NCBI RefSeq assembly: GCF_014274465.1 | Contig: NZ_CP060394.1 | Coordinates: forward strand, 3,906,001-3,970,000 | Direction: 5' to 3' | DNA from: Alloacidobacterium dinghuense | GTDB taxonomy: Bacteria > Acidobacteriota > Terriglobia > Terriglobales > Acidobacteriaceae | DNA: 64,000 nt | Shown here: piece after piece, positions 28,292-37,711 of the stretch | How the letters are laid out: each line of letters starts with the position of its first letter | Position numbering within the stretch: position 1 is the stretch's first letter | Notes under the pieces: generated by a model | What the model was told of the DNA's origin: nothing | Seen by the model: the letters and a program-made list of their open reading frames with translations, nothing else | The model's database searches: none | Made by a program: the position numbers and the translations under genes

Positions 28292-31200
28292 ATGCTTAGA
28301 AGTTGGCTTGGAAGATTCTCGCAGCTCTTGTTCATTACTTCGTTAATGGCAGGCTCAGGATTTGCCCAAACAGATACGGCTCGCATCCAGGGAACGGTGA
28401 CTGATCCCACAGGTGCGGTTGTTCCGAATGCTACGATTACCGTCACCAACACCGACCAAGGCAGATCTTTCGCGGCTACATCCGATGGGAGCGGTAATTT
28501 CACTGTCAGCGGACTTACCCGTGGCAACTACAGTATTAAGGTAGACGCATCCGGTTTTACGTCTATCGAACAGTCCATTTCGCTCGACGTTTCTCAGGTG
28601 AGGGCAATCGACCTAAAGCTCCAGCCAGGTGGAACAAGCCAGACCGTCACAGTCACCGACACGGCTTCGCTCATCGATCTTGCAAGCTCATCGACGGGCG
28701 AAGTGATCAAAGGGCGCCAAGTCACCCAACTCCCATTGAATGGACGAAATTTTACCGCGCTTGCGTTGCTCACTCCGGGTGTAACCCGCGGCAACTATAA
28801 CGACCAGGCGAACGGTTCTGGTGGCAATGTGGAAACCTTCCGTTATAACGATTCAGGCGGCGCTGCTCTCTCCGTGAATGGACTGCGGCCCCAGTCGAAC
28901 AATTTCATCCTCGACGGAACGGACAACAACGAGTCCCTCGTGAACACAATCGTATTCTTCACGCCAATCGACGCGACGGATGAATTCCGAGTCAATACCA
29001 GCGTCGCTCCGGCAGAGTTTGGCCGTGCAGGCGGAGCGATCGTCGAATCCTCAATCAAGTCGGGCACGAACCAGATTCACGGCTCAGCGTTCGATTTCCT
29101 CCGAAACTCTGAGTTTGACGCCAACCCGAACTATCAATTCCTCGGCGCAGGATTCTCGAAATTCCCTAACTTCATTCGCAATCAATTCGGCGGTAGCCTT
29201 GGCATGCCGATCCTTCGCAATAAGCTCTTCATCTTTGGCGACTACCAGGGGTTGCGTGAAAAGACCGGACTTGCCCCATCCTTCCAGACGGTTCCAACCG
29301 CGCGCATGCGCCAGGGCGACTTCAGCGAATTGCTGGCCCCCGGAAATCAGAACCTGACAACGGTTCCGCAATGCGCTGTGCCTGCAGGACAATCCTCGCC
29401 TGCGTCGACCGGTCAGATCTACGATCCCATCACCTGCCAGCCTTTCACCGGCAACATCATTCCACAGAATCGCTGGAATCAAGCCGCAGTCAACTATTTC
29501 AACGCATTTCCCGCGCCCACGAATCCGAATCTTATTCAAGGCAACTACGAAGCGATCCAGCAACAGATCACCTCGTTTAACGATTTCGATGTACGGCTCG
29601 ACTTCACGCCGACGGCAAAGGATCAGTTCTTTGTTCGTTACAGCTATGGACAGGACAACTTCACCAAGTCATCGCTCTTCCCTAACCTGCCCGCAGGTTT
29701 TGCTACAGGGCAGAATCAGAGCCATCCACGCGCAGCCGTCGGCAGCTACACGCGCATCATCACACCGAACCTCCTGAATGAATTCCGCGTCGCGTATGTG
29801 CGTCCGGAGTTCGGCTATATTCCACCTTTCTTTGGCGACCCGGTATCGCAGAACCTTGGTATTGTAAACGCCAATCGAAATCAGCTCACCAGCGGCGGTG
29901 CGCTCATCGGCGACAACAACTCACAGCTTTCCTATACCGGTGACGGCGGTCCTTATCTGGTCAAGGAATACACGGCGCAGGGCCTGGATGCGGTGAGCTG
30001 GAACCATGGTGCGCATGCCTTCAAGTTTGGCGTGAACATCATCAATCGGCGTGTCAACTTCTTCCAGGGGAACGACTCGAAAGGCTTCTTCAACTTTGTC
30101 AGCGCTGGCAGCGGTGACCCGAACTGGACCGGGTATGACGTCTCTGAAGCTCTGGTTGGTTTCTCGAACTATTCTCTAGGAGCAAGCTCGGACTTCTTCG
30201 GCACCTATAACTGGGAGACCGGTTACTTTGCACAGGATGACTGGAAGGTCACGCGACGCCTGACACTGAACCTCGGACTGCGCTATGACCTCTACACCTA
30301 TCCCTACACAGCGCATAACCAGCAGTCGACCTTCGATATTCTTACCGGTCAGCTTCTCGTCGCAGGGCAGAATGGCCAGTCTCGAAGCCAGGTAAACACG
30401 AATCACAACAACTTTGCCCCGCGCGTTGGATTTGCCTACGACCTGTTTGGCAACGGCAACAGCGTGCTGCGCGGCGGTTATGGAATCTTCTACTTCCTCG
30501 ATCGCGGCGGCATCGGCAACCAGCTCAGCAATAATCCCGACTTCAACGGAACCGCCAGCTATAACGTCAATAACGGTTACCGTGTGACCTTTACCGGACA
30601 AGGACCGTCCGGCTCCAACGACAGCAGGTTGGCAACGGCTGCGCTTCCCGCCCCTGCCAGCACCGTAGACATCACCAATCCGCAGAACGTAAGTGTAATT
30701 GCGCAGCTGCCGAATAATCAGACTTCCACGATTCAACAATGGAACCTGCAATTGCAGCAGCAAATCGGTCAGTCAGCGTTCACGATGGCATATGTTGGAA
30801 CTCGCGCCACACACCTGACAACAGCCTACAACCTGAACCAGCAGCCGCTCGGCTACTTAGGCTACGCCAACGGCTTCCGCCTCTATCCGGTGCTTGGCGG
30901 AGCCGCAACGGTGAACAACAACAGCGGTGTCTCCAGCTACAACGGTCTGCAGCTTCACTTCGAGCACCGTTTCACAAAAGGATTAACCACCACGGCCAGC
31001 TATACGTGGGCGCATACAACGGATGATTCGGTATCGCCGCTAGGGAATGAATCGAATCAGATATTCATCAACCCCGCAACGCACAGCGCCATGCTGAACC
31101 TGAACAAGGGCAACTCCTATCAGGATCAGCGCCACGTCTTCAACTTCAGCACGCTGTATGATCTGCCGTTCGGCAAGGGACACGAGTTCTTCAGCAATGT

Positions 31201-31666
31201 GTCGAGGCCGGTCAATTACGTAGTCGGCGGCTGGCAGATGAACATGATCGCACAGCTGAATACCGGCGTGCCGTTCGACGTCATTGATTCGCACAATGCG
31301 CCGACGGACTTCGCCGATCTGGTAGCGCCGGCTGTTATTACGCACAGCGTTACGCGATCCTACTTCAGCACATCCTCGTTCGCTGAGCCTGCTAACGTGA
31401 ACGGGATCTACTCCAATCCCGGAACTGCGGGACGTGGCCTTCTGCATGGCCCCGGAACCAAGGTTGTGAACTTTGCGTTGCAGAAGAATATCCCGATCAC
31501 GGAGCGCGTGAATACTGAGTTTCGTACTGAGGCCTTCAACATTTTCAATACGCCTCAATTCACAAATCCTGACGGCAACCTGAACGATCAGAATTTCGGT
31601 TTGATCTCGGGCCTGCAATACAATTCAGTGCGGCAGATCCAGTTCGCGCTGCGATTCACCTTCTAG
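28292..31666 (+). CDS. TonB-dependent receptor, Oar-like
   Basis: 1,124 residues. Signal peptide (LLFITSLMAGSGFAQ), carboxypeptidase-regulatory-like domain (about 30-115: ARIQGTVTDPTGAVVPNATI), LPLNGRNF at 147-154, plug (VNGLRPQSNNFILDGTDNNE) and a beta-barrel ending in FALRFTF. The ATG at 28292 is preceded by AGGAGG with good spacing; the longer open frame from 28223 is not used. A strong intrinsic terminator follows the stop. The secreted GH13 amylase lies just past the terminator and the winged-helix regulator is divergent upstream, so maltodextrin import is the most likely role (inference). Confidence 0.93.
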   Translation: MLRSWLGRFSQLLFITSLMAGSGFAQTDTARIQGTVTDPTGAVVPNATITVTNTDQGRSFAATSDGSGNFTVSGLTRGNYSIKVDASGFTSIEQSISLDVSQVRAIDLKLQPGGTSQTVTVTDTASLIDLASSSTGEVIKGRQVTQLPLNGRNFTALALLTPGVTRGNYNDQANGSGGNVETFRYNDSGGAALSVNGLRPQSNNFILDGTDNNESLVNTIVFFTPIDATDEFRVNTSVAPAEFGRAGGAIVESSIKSGTNQIHGSAFDFLRNSEFDANPNYQFLGAGFSKFPNFIRNQFGGSLGMPILRNKLFIFGDYQGLREKTGLAPSFQTVPTARMRQGDFSELLAPGNQNLTTVPQCAVPAGQSSPASTGQIYDPITCQPFTGNIIPQNRWNQAAVNYFNAFPAPTNPNLIQGNYEAIQQQITSFNDFDVRLDFTPTAKDQFFVRYSYGQDNFTKSSLFPNLPAGFATGQNQSHPRAAVGSYTRIITPNLLNEFRVAYVRPEFGYIPPFFGDPVSQNLGIVNANRNQLTSGGALIGDNNSQLSYTGDGGPYLVKEYTAQGLDAVSWNHGAHAFKFGVNIINRRVNFFQGNDSKGFFNFVSAGSGDPNWTGYDVSEALVGFSNYSLGASSDFFGTYNWETGYFAQDDWKVTRRLTLNLGLRYDLYTYPYTAHNQQSTFDILTGQLLVAGQNGQSRSQVNTNHNNFAPRVGFAYDLFGNGNSVLRGGYGIFYFLDRGGIGNQLSNNPDFNGTASYNVNNGYRVTFTGQGPSGSNDSRLATAALPAPASTVDITNPQNVSVIAQLPNNQTSTIQQWNLQLQQQIGQSAFTMAYVGTRATHLTTAYNLNQQPLGYLGYANGFRLYPVLGGAATVNNNSGVSSYNGLQLHFEHRFTKGLTTTASYTWAHTTDDSVSPLGNESNQIFINPATHSAMLNLNKGNSYQDQRHVFNFSTLYDLPFGKGHEFFSNVSRPVNYVVGGWQMNMIAQLNTGVPFDVIDSHNAPTDFADLVAPAVITHSVTRSYFSTSSFAEPANVNGIYSNPGTAGRGLLHGPGTKVVNFALQKNIPITERVNTEFRTEAFNIFNTPQFTNPDGNLNDQNFGLISGLQYNSVRQIQFALRFTF

Positions 31667-31684
31667 CTGGCTGAATATTCATTC

Positions 31685-31719
31685 GCGCCACGACGGCTCC
31701 TCCGGCGTGGCGCTTTTTT
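31685..31719 (+). terminator. intrinsic terminator after TonB receptor
   Basis: Stem GCGCCACG / CGTGGCGC (8 bp) followed directly by six T. It lies 16 bp upstream of the amylase start and could also act as an attenuating element between the two genes. Confidence 0.85.
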
Positions 31720-31735
31720 CGAGGACGCCGATCTC

Positions 31736-33592
31736 ATGAAGTTGAAAGTTTCTTTTCTGGCAGTTGCTGTCGCATTCCTGCTGAGCGCTTCACTTCCCCT
31801 CTGTGCCCAAAGCGCCAGACCCGCAATTGACAAGATCGATCCGCCAGACTGGTGGGCCGATATGCCATCGCCCATGCTGCTCATTCATGGCGAATACCTC
31901 TCTGGCGCCCGGATTTCGGTGGCTGGACATCAAGTTTCCATTCAAAAGACGCAAGTTTCCGACAATGGCCACTGGGCTTTTCTCTGGTTGAGCACCGCGA
32001 ATGCTTCGCCGCAGACGATACACATCACAGCCGCAAATAGCGCAGGCAAAGCAGAAGCAGATTTCCAATTGCATTCACGCAGGCCGAAATCGGACGGCTT
32101 TCAGGGCTTCTCATCTGCAGATGTGATGTACCTGATCATGACGGATCGATTTGCGGATGGCGACTCATCGAACGACGAGTCGAGCGAAGAGCGTGCTAAA
32201 GTGCGCGGGTGGCATGGAGGCGATTTCAAAGGCATCGAACAACACATCGATTACCTGCAGTCGCTGGGTGTTACCACCGTGTGGACAACGCCGGTCTATA
32301 AGAACATTCCTTCGCCTCAGTCATATCACGGTTACAGCGCGACCGATATGTACGCAGTCGATCCACACTTCGGCACGCTTGCTGACTATCAGCATCTCGC
32401 CTCGTCTCTGCATCAGCACCGCATGAAGATCGTGCTTGATACGGTCCCGAATCACATAGGCCCTGCGCATCCCTGGGTCAAAGACCCGCCGCTGCCTGAC
32501 TGGTTCCATGGAACGCTCGAACACCACACCGTAGCTAAAGGCGACTTCAAGTCGATTCCCGATCCGCATGCATCCTGGCGCGAGCGTCGCGACATCACCG
32601 AAGGATGGTTCGCCAATGTTCTGCCAGACCTCAATCAGGAAAATCCCATCGTGGCAAAATATCTGATTCAGAACGCTGTCTGGTGGATCGAAACGGCTGG
32701 CCTCGATGGCCTTCGCATCGACACATTTCCGTATGTGAACCGCGCGTTCTGGCAGCAGTTTCATGCGCAGTTGCGTGAACTCTACCCGAAGCTCACAACA
32801 GTCGGCGAAGTCTTCAATGGCGACCCGACAATCACCTCGTACTTCGCCGGAGGCGTCGAACACAATGGCATTGACACAGGACTCTACACGCCTTTCGACT
32901 TTCCTCTTTATTTCACACTACGTTCAGTGCTCGTCCATGGAGAGCCGATCACGAAACTCGAAGATATTCTCCGACAGGACCGGCTCTATCCGCACCCCGA
33001 GCGTCTTGTCACCTTCCTCGGCAATCACGACACCGCGCGCTTCCTGAGCGAACCCGGCGCTACACCTGCTGAATTGAAGATGGCATTCGGCCTGCTCGCA
33101 ACGTTGCGCGGCATGCCCCAAATCTACGCTGGTGATGAAATCGCGATGCGAGGCGGTAACGACCCTGACAACCGCCATGATTTTCCCGGCGGGTTTCACG
33201 ATGGTCAGCCAAACGCCTTTGAAGCCGCGAGCCGCAGCACTGAGCAACAGGAGATGTATAGCTTGGTAAGTACTTTGCTGCACCTCCGCACACAGCACAG
33301 CATATTGCAATCGGGCGAGCAGCAGGATGTACTGGATGAAGATCCTACCGCATTTGCTTTTGTCCGTGCTGAAGATATCTCACACGGTTGCGACGGCAAA
33401 GACCGCGTATTAGTGATAGCAAACAACGCGGATCAACTGCGCAATATCACTTTAAACACCGAAAATACTGCGCTCGCTGGTTGTTCGAATCTACGTCCAC
33501 TGGCGGGCGTTGCGAATGTCGTGAGCGCGAACCACGATACCTTTGAACTCCACCTGGGAGCAAAAGAAGTGGCTTTCTATTCTGCTGATTAA
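31736..33592 (+). CDS. secreted GH13 alpha-amylase / cyclomaltodextrinase-like
   Basis: 618 residues. Signal peptide (SFLAVAVAFLLSASLPLCAQ), an N-terminal immunoglobulin-like domain (about 28-115, PPDWWADMP as in cyclomaltodextrinase N-domains), then the GH13 (beta/alpha)8 barrel. Conserved regions: DTVPNH (I), GLRIDTFPY (II, nucleophile Asp329), GEVFNG (III, acid/base Glu358) and FLGNHD (IV, Asp432). A C-terminal all-beta domain completes it (about 520-618). It would cut alpha-1,4-glucans (starch, glycogen, maltodextrins) in the periplasm or outside the cell. It stands after the terminator of the receptor gene, with which it likely works. Confidence 0.93.
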   Translation: MKLKVSFLAVAVAFLLSASLPLCAQSARPAIDKIDPPDWWADMPSPMLLIHGEYLSGARISVAGHQVSIQKTQVSDNGHWAFLWLSTANASPQTIHITAANSAGKAEADFQLHSRRPKSDGFQGFSSADVMYLIMTDRFADGDSSNDESSEERAKVRGWHGGDFKGIEQHIDYLQSLGVTTVWTTPVYKNIPSPQSYHGYSATDMYAVDPHFGTLADYQHLASSLHQHRMKIVLDTVPNHIGPAHPWVKDPPLPDWFHGTLEHHTVAKGDFKSIPDPHASWRERRDITEGWFANVLPDLNQENPIVAKYLIQNAVWWIETAGLDGLRIDTFPYVNRAFWQQFHAQLRELYPKLTTVGEVFNGDPTITSYFAGGVEHNGIDTGLYTPFDFPLYFTLRSVLVHGEPITKLEDILRQDRLYPHPERLVTFLGNHDTARFLSEPGATPAELKMAFGLLATLRGMPQIYAGDEIAMRGGNDPDNRHDFPGGFHDGQPNAFEAASRSTEQQEMYSLVSTLLHLRTQHSILQSGEQQDVLDEDPTAFAFVRAEDISHGCDGKDRVLVIANNADQLRNITLNTENTALAGCSNLRPLAGVANVVSANHDTFELHLGAKEVAFYSAD

Positions 33593-33737
33593 GAATTCAG
33601 GTTCCACTCACATTCGGGCAATGTTGAGAAGAAAAATGCAGTATAAGTCTCGCAATGTGAGAGACCAGGATTTGCACAGGGACCACGAAATATTGCGGTT
33701 GACTCGTAGTCTAGCCCTTGATACGGTAGATTTCACT

Positions 33738-33905
33738 TCGCGGTGCCCGGTCCTCAAACCCGGGTGAAAAGGGAAGCCGGTGAAAGACCGGAACTGCCCC
33801 GCAGCGGTAAGCAGGAACAAACGCTCCAACAGCAAGCACTGGTTCAGCCGTGAACTGGGAAGCCGGAGCAAGTAGGCAGCCTGCAAGTCCGAAGACCTGC
33901 CACGA
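33738..33905 (+). promoter_or_regulatory. cobalamin (AdoCbl) riboswitch
   Basis: The core signatures are all present in order: GGTGCCCGG...CCCGGGTGAAAAGGGAA, GCCGGTGAAAGACCGG, the B12-box-like CTGCCCCGCAGCGGTAA, then GGGAAGCCGGAGCAAGTAGGC and AAGTCCGAAGACCTGCC closing the structure. It lies in the leader of nrdAB. By analogy with other B12 riboswitches, cobalamin binding would lower expression of the B12-independent ribonucleotide reductase. This predicts a B12-dependent (class II) enzyme elsewhere in the genome. Confidence 0.95.
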
Positions 33906-33920
33906 AGACATTCGCTACGC

Positions 33921-33983
33921 CTCCGAGGGGAGGTGAGGTGACAGTGGCTCCTGCTCCGGACTCGGAGTGCTGCTGTTTCTTCT
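33921..33983 (+). terminator. putative riboswitch expression platform
   Basis: Arms CTCCGAG (33921-33927) and CTCGGAG (33961-33967) can pair and are followed by a T-rich run (tgctgtttcttcttttc). A smaller hairpin CCTCC/GGGAGG lies at the same left arm. This could be a regulated terminator under the riboswitch. Translational control is less likely, because the nrdA start lies about 30 nt further on. Confidence 0.5.
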
Positions 33984-34014
33984 TTTCCCTTCCAGAGGCC
34001 AGGGAGAGCAGCAG

Positions 34015-36411
34015 ATGGCCACAGTTCAGACTCAAACCAGTCTTTCCGATATCGTGCCGGGTTTTCCTGTTCCCGATGTGACGCCGACGATGCATGTGCG
34101 CAAGCGCAATGGCGCGCTTGAGCCTGTCGACGTGAACAAGATTGTGCGCGCAGTGCAGCGTTGCGCGCATGGATTGGCTCATGTCGACGCTATCCGCGTT
34201 GCCAGCAAAACCATAGGCGGATTGTATGACGGAGCGACCACCCGCGAACTGGATGCGATGTCCATTGATACAGCCGCTTCGCTGATTGCAGAAGAGCCGC
34301 AGTACTCAAAGCTGGCGGCCCGCTTGCTGCTCGGAACGATTGTGAAGGAAGTTGCCGGACAGAACCTCCACTCCTTTTCGCAGTCCGTGGAGCACGGGTT
34401 CCGGGAAGGTGTAGTGAATGCGGCCACAGCCGAGTTTGTGCGCGTGCACGCTCGCAAACTCAACCATGCCATTGACGAACACTTCTCGGATAACTTCGAG
34501 TACTTCGGCCTGCGGACCGTGTATGACCGCTATCTGCTGCGCGATCCCCTCTCGCGCAAAGTAGTCGAGACGCCGCAACATTTCTTTCTGCGCGTCGCAT
34601 GCGGATTGGCCGGCACGCCGAACGAAGCGATCGAGTTCTATCGCATGATCGCTTCGCATGACTACATGCCTAGCTCTCCGACGCTCTTCAATTCCGGGAC
34701 AAAACATGCGCAGATGTCGTCGTGCTACCTGCACGATTCTCCACAGGATTCGCTGGAGTCGATCTACGACGCGTACAAGGATGTGGCCCTGCTGTCCAAG
34801 TTTTCAGGCGGCATCGGGCTCGCTTTCCATCGCGTGCGCTCGGAGGGGTCGCTGATTCGCGCCACGAACGGATTGTCGAACGGAATTGTGCCGTGGCTTC
34901 GGACTCTGGATAGCTCTGTTGCCGCGGTGAATCAGGGTGGCAAGCGCAAAGGAGCCTGCTGTGTGTATCTGGAGCCCTGGCACGCGGATATTGAGCAGTT
35001 TCTTGAGTTGCGCGAGAATACCGGCGATCTTTCACGCCGTACCTACAACCTGAATCTGGCGAACTGGATTCCAGACATCTTCATGCGTCGTGTCGACGAA
35101 GATGGCATCTGGTCCTTGTTCGATCCAAAGACAGTTTCACATCTACCCGACGCGTTTGGCAGCGAGTTTGATGCGGCATACGAAAAGGCAGAAGAAGAAA
35201 TGCTCTTCACGCGACAGGTAAGGGCGCGCGATCTCTATGCGCGCATGATGCGCTGCCTGGCCGAGACCGGGAATGGTTGGATGACATTCAAGGATGCGTG
35301 CAACCTGAAGTGCAACCAGACAGGCAAGCCCGGCAACGTCGTTCATCTCTCCAACCTGTGCACGGAGATCACAGAAGTGACGTCGCGCGAGGAGACCGCC
35401 GTCTGCAATCTTGGCTCCATCAACCTGGCGCGCCACGTTGCAGACGGCACATTCGATTTCGACAAGCTCGCGAGAACGGTAAAGATTGCGGTGCCAATGC
35501 TGGACCGTGTCATCGACATCAACTACTACCCCGTTCCGCAGGCAGCAAACGCAAATGCACGGTGGAGGCCCGTCGGTCTCGGTGTTATGGGCTTGCAGGA
35601 TGTCTTCTTTCAACTGAAGCTTCCGTTTGATTCAGCGGAAGCGCAGTATTTGTCGGCGCGAATTCAGGAGGAGATCTACTACTACGCGCTCTCGGCATCG
35701 TGCGAACTTGCAGAACAGTTCGGCCCGCATCCGTCATTCAGCGAAACGCGCCATGCAGAAGGCAAGTGTCAGTTTGATCTCTGGAATGTGAAGCCGTCTC
35801 ATGAAGCTCGATGGGATGCGCTGCGCGAGCGAATCAAGAAGCATGGAGTGCGGAATTCGCTGCTGATCGCAATTGCTCCCACGGCTACAATCGCCTCCAT
35901 CGTAGGCTGCTACGAATGCATCGAACCGCAGATTTCGAATGTCTTCAAGCGCGAAACCCTTTCCGGCGAATTTCTCCAAATCAATCGCTACCTCGTAGCG
36001 GAGTTGAAAGACCGCAGCCTGTGGAACGAGGAGATTCGCACTCGCCTGAAACTGGCCGAAGGTTCCGTGCAACAGCTGGCGGAACTCCCCGCCGATCTGA
36101 AGCAGGTCTACCGCACCGTATGGGAAATTCCGATGCGCGGACTCATCGACATGGCGCGCTCTCGCAACGCGTACATCGATCAGAGCCAATCACTCAATCT
36201 CTTCATGGAGTCGCCGAACATCGGCAAACTCAGCTCCATGTACATGTACGCTTGGAAGAGCGGATTGAAGACGACCTACTACCTGCGCTCACGACCCGCA
36301 ACGCGCATTGCAAAAACCACTGTCACGGCAAACGCGGACGCCAATGTGTCGCCAGCGTCCTCCGTAGCCTGCTCGCTTGAGAATCCAGGCTCGTGCGAAG
36401 CCTGCCAGTAA
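34015..36411 (+). CDS. nrdA: class I ribonucleoside-diphosphate reductase, alpha subunit
   Basis: 798 residues. An N-terminal ATP-cone (VRKRNGALEPVDVNKIVRAV, about 28-110) provides allosteric control by ATP/dATP. The 10-stranded barrel contains the catalytic cysteines: SSCYL (Cys237), NLCTEI (Asn447, Cys449, Glu451) and AVCNLGSINL (Cys464). TTYYLRSR near the end carries the radical-transfer tyrosines, and the tail SLENPGSCEACQ the redox cysteine pair. It reduces ribonucleoside diphosphates to deoxyribonucleotides with NrdB. I chose ATG at 34015, after AGGGAG, over the open frame from 33967, which would include the riboswitch terminator region. nrdB starts 20 bp downstream. Confidence 0.96.
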   Translation: MATVQTQTSLSDIVPGFPVPDVTPTMHVRKRNGALEPVDVNKIVRAVQRCAHGLAHVDAIRVASKTIGGLYDGATTRELDAMSIDTAASLIAEEPQYSKLAARLLLGTIVKEVAGQNLHSFSQSVEHGFREGVVNAATAEFVRVHARKLNHAIDEHFSDNFEYFGLRTVYDRYLLRDPLSRKVVETPQHFFLRVACGLAGTPNEAIEFYRMIASHDYMPSSPTLFNSGTKHAQMSSCYLHDSPQDSLESIYDAYKDVALLSKFSGGIGLAFHRVRSEGSLIRATNGLSNGIVPWLRTLDSSVAAVNQGGKRKGACCVYLEPWHADIEQFLELRENTGDLSRRTYNLNLANWIPDIFMRRVDEDGIWSLFDPKTVSHLPDAFGSEFDAAYEKAEEEMLFTRQVRARDLYARMMRCLAETGNGWMTFKDACNLKCNQTGKPGNVVHLSNLCTEITEVTSREETAVCNLGSINLARHVADGTFDFDKLARTVKIAVPMLDRVIDINYYPVPQAANANARWRPVGLGVMGLQDVFFQLKLPFDSAEAQYLSARIQEEIYYYALSASCELAEQFGPHPSFSETRHAEGKCQFDLWNVKPSHEARWDALRERIKKHGVRNSLLIAIAPTATIASIVGCYECIEPQISNVFKRETLSGEFLQINRYLVAELKDRSLWNEEIRTRLKLAEGSVQQLAELPADLKQVYRTVWEIPMRGLIDMARSRNAYIDQSQSLNLFMESPNIGKLSSMYMYAWKSGLKTTYYLRSRPATRIAKTTVTANADANVSPASSVACSLENPGSCEACQ

Positions 36412-36431
36412 GCCATTAAAGGAGATTACGA

Positions 36432-37454
36432 ATGTCCTCTGTTCAAGCGCCTGATACCATCCTCGATCCCGGCCTCTGCCTGACACTGAGGCCCATGCGT
36501 TACCCCGTCTTCTTCGACATGTTCCGCGACGGAATCAAAAATACGTGGACTGTCGAAGAAGTCGACTTCCAGACCGATCTCGTAGACCTGAAGCAGCGGC
36601 TCAGCCCTGCCGAAGTACACCTGATTCAACGGCTGGTAGCTTTCTTTGCCACGGGTGATTCAATTGTTTCCAACAACCTCGTGCTGAATCTGTACAAGCA
36701 CGTTAACTCGCCAGAAGCCCGATTGTATCTTTCGCGGCAATTATTTGAAGAAGCCGTCCATGTGCAGTTCTATCTGACACTGCTGGACAATTATGTGCCT
36801 GACCCGGATGAGCGAGCCGCAGCGTTTGCCGCAGTTGAAAACATCCCTTCGATTGCAAAGAAGGCCAACTTCTGCATGAAGTGGATGGATTCGATTCAGG
36901 AACTCGACCAACTCACGACACAGCAGCATCGCAAGCAGTTCTTGCTAAATCTGATCTGCTTTGCAGCCTGTATTGAGGGACTGTTCTTCTTCGCTGCATT
37001 CGCTTATGTGTACTTCCTGCGGTCAAAAGGCTTGCTGCATGGGCTGGCGGCAGGCACGAACTGGGTCTTTCGTGATGAGAGTTGCCATCTGGAGTTTGCG
37101 TTTGAAGTCGTAAACGTCGTCCGCAGTCAGGAACCGGACCTGTGGGATGAGCAACTGGAACGCGACATTGTGCAGATGCTGCGTGAAGCAGTCGATGCGG
37201 AGACTCAATTCGCAGAGGATCTCTTAAGCGGCGGCGTGGGTGGGCTCTCCGTGCGCGAGATGCGTCAATACTTGGGCTACGTTGCCGACTCCAGGCTGCA
37301 GCGCCTCGGCATTGCTCCCGCATTTCACACAAAGAATCCGTTCTCGTTCATGGATCTTCAGGATGTGCAGGAATTGACCAATTTCTTTGAGCGCCGCGTT
37401 TCCGCCTATCAAACTGCTGTTCAAGGAGAAGTAGCTTTCCACGAAGATTTCTAG
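36432..37454 (+). CDS. nrdB: class I ribonucleotide reductase, beta (radical) subunit
   Basis: 340 residues, normal for R2 proteins. The ferritin-like helical bundle has the metal ligands Asp76 (FATGDSIVSNN), Glu107 and His110 (FEEAVHVQFY), Glu182 (CIEGLFFF), Glu216 and His219 (RDESCHLEF). Tyr114, at the radical-tyrosine position seven after Glu107, is present, which argues against a Phe-type subclass Ic enzyme. It generates the radical passed to NrdA. A ribosome site AAAGGAG precedes the ATG. It is translated from the same B12-riboswitch-controlled message as nrdA. Confidence 0.95.
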   Translation: MSSVQAPDTILDPGLCLTLRPMRYPVFFDMFRDGIKNTWTVEEVDFQTDLVDLKQRLSPAEVHLIQRLVAFFATGDSIVSNNLVLNLYKHVNSPEARLYLSRQLFEEAVHVQFYLTLLDNYVPDPDERAAAFAAVENIPSIAKKANFCMKWMDSIQELDQLTTQQHRKQFLLNLICFAACIEGLFFFAAFAYVYFLRSKGLLHGLAAGTNWVFRDESCHLEFAFEVVNVVRSQEPDLWDEQLERDIVQMLREAVDAETQFAEDLLSGGVGGLSVREMRQYLGYVADSRLQRLGIAPAFHTKNPFSFMDLQDVQELTNFFERRVSAYQTAVQGEVAFHEDF

Positions 37455-37711
37455 TCGAGACAAGACAGCATCTCACGCCATGTACATGGCTCACGCGCCT
37501 GGACAGCGACCGGCGCTGCATCGATCCGCGCGAAAGCATAACCAATCAAAAGCAGAAGATCCATGCATAATCCCTTTGGTTGGAGATGACAACTAATATA
37601 TAAACAATCAGTTGACCGTTCTGCTGTCTTGGATGAAGCCGGGAGAAATCACTTTGTTCTCAGATCGGAGAAATCGCATACATAAAATGGTGGGACGGAG
37701 ACAAGCAACAC

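Noticed and set aside
36432-37454. Subclass Ic (Phe-type) NrdB
   Set aside because: The position seven residues after Glu107 is Tyr114, so the radical tyrosine is retained.
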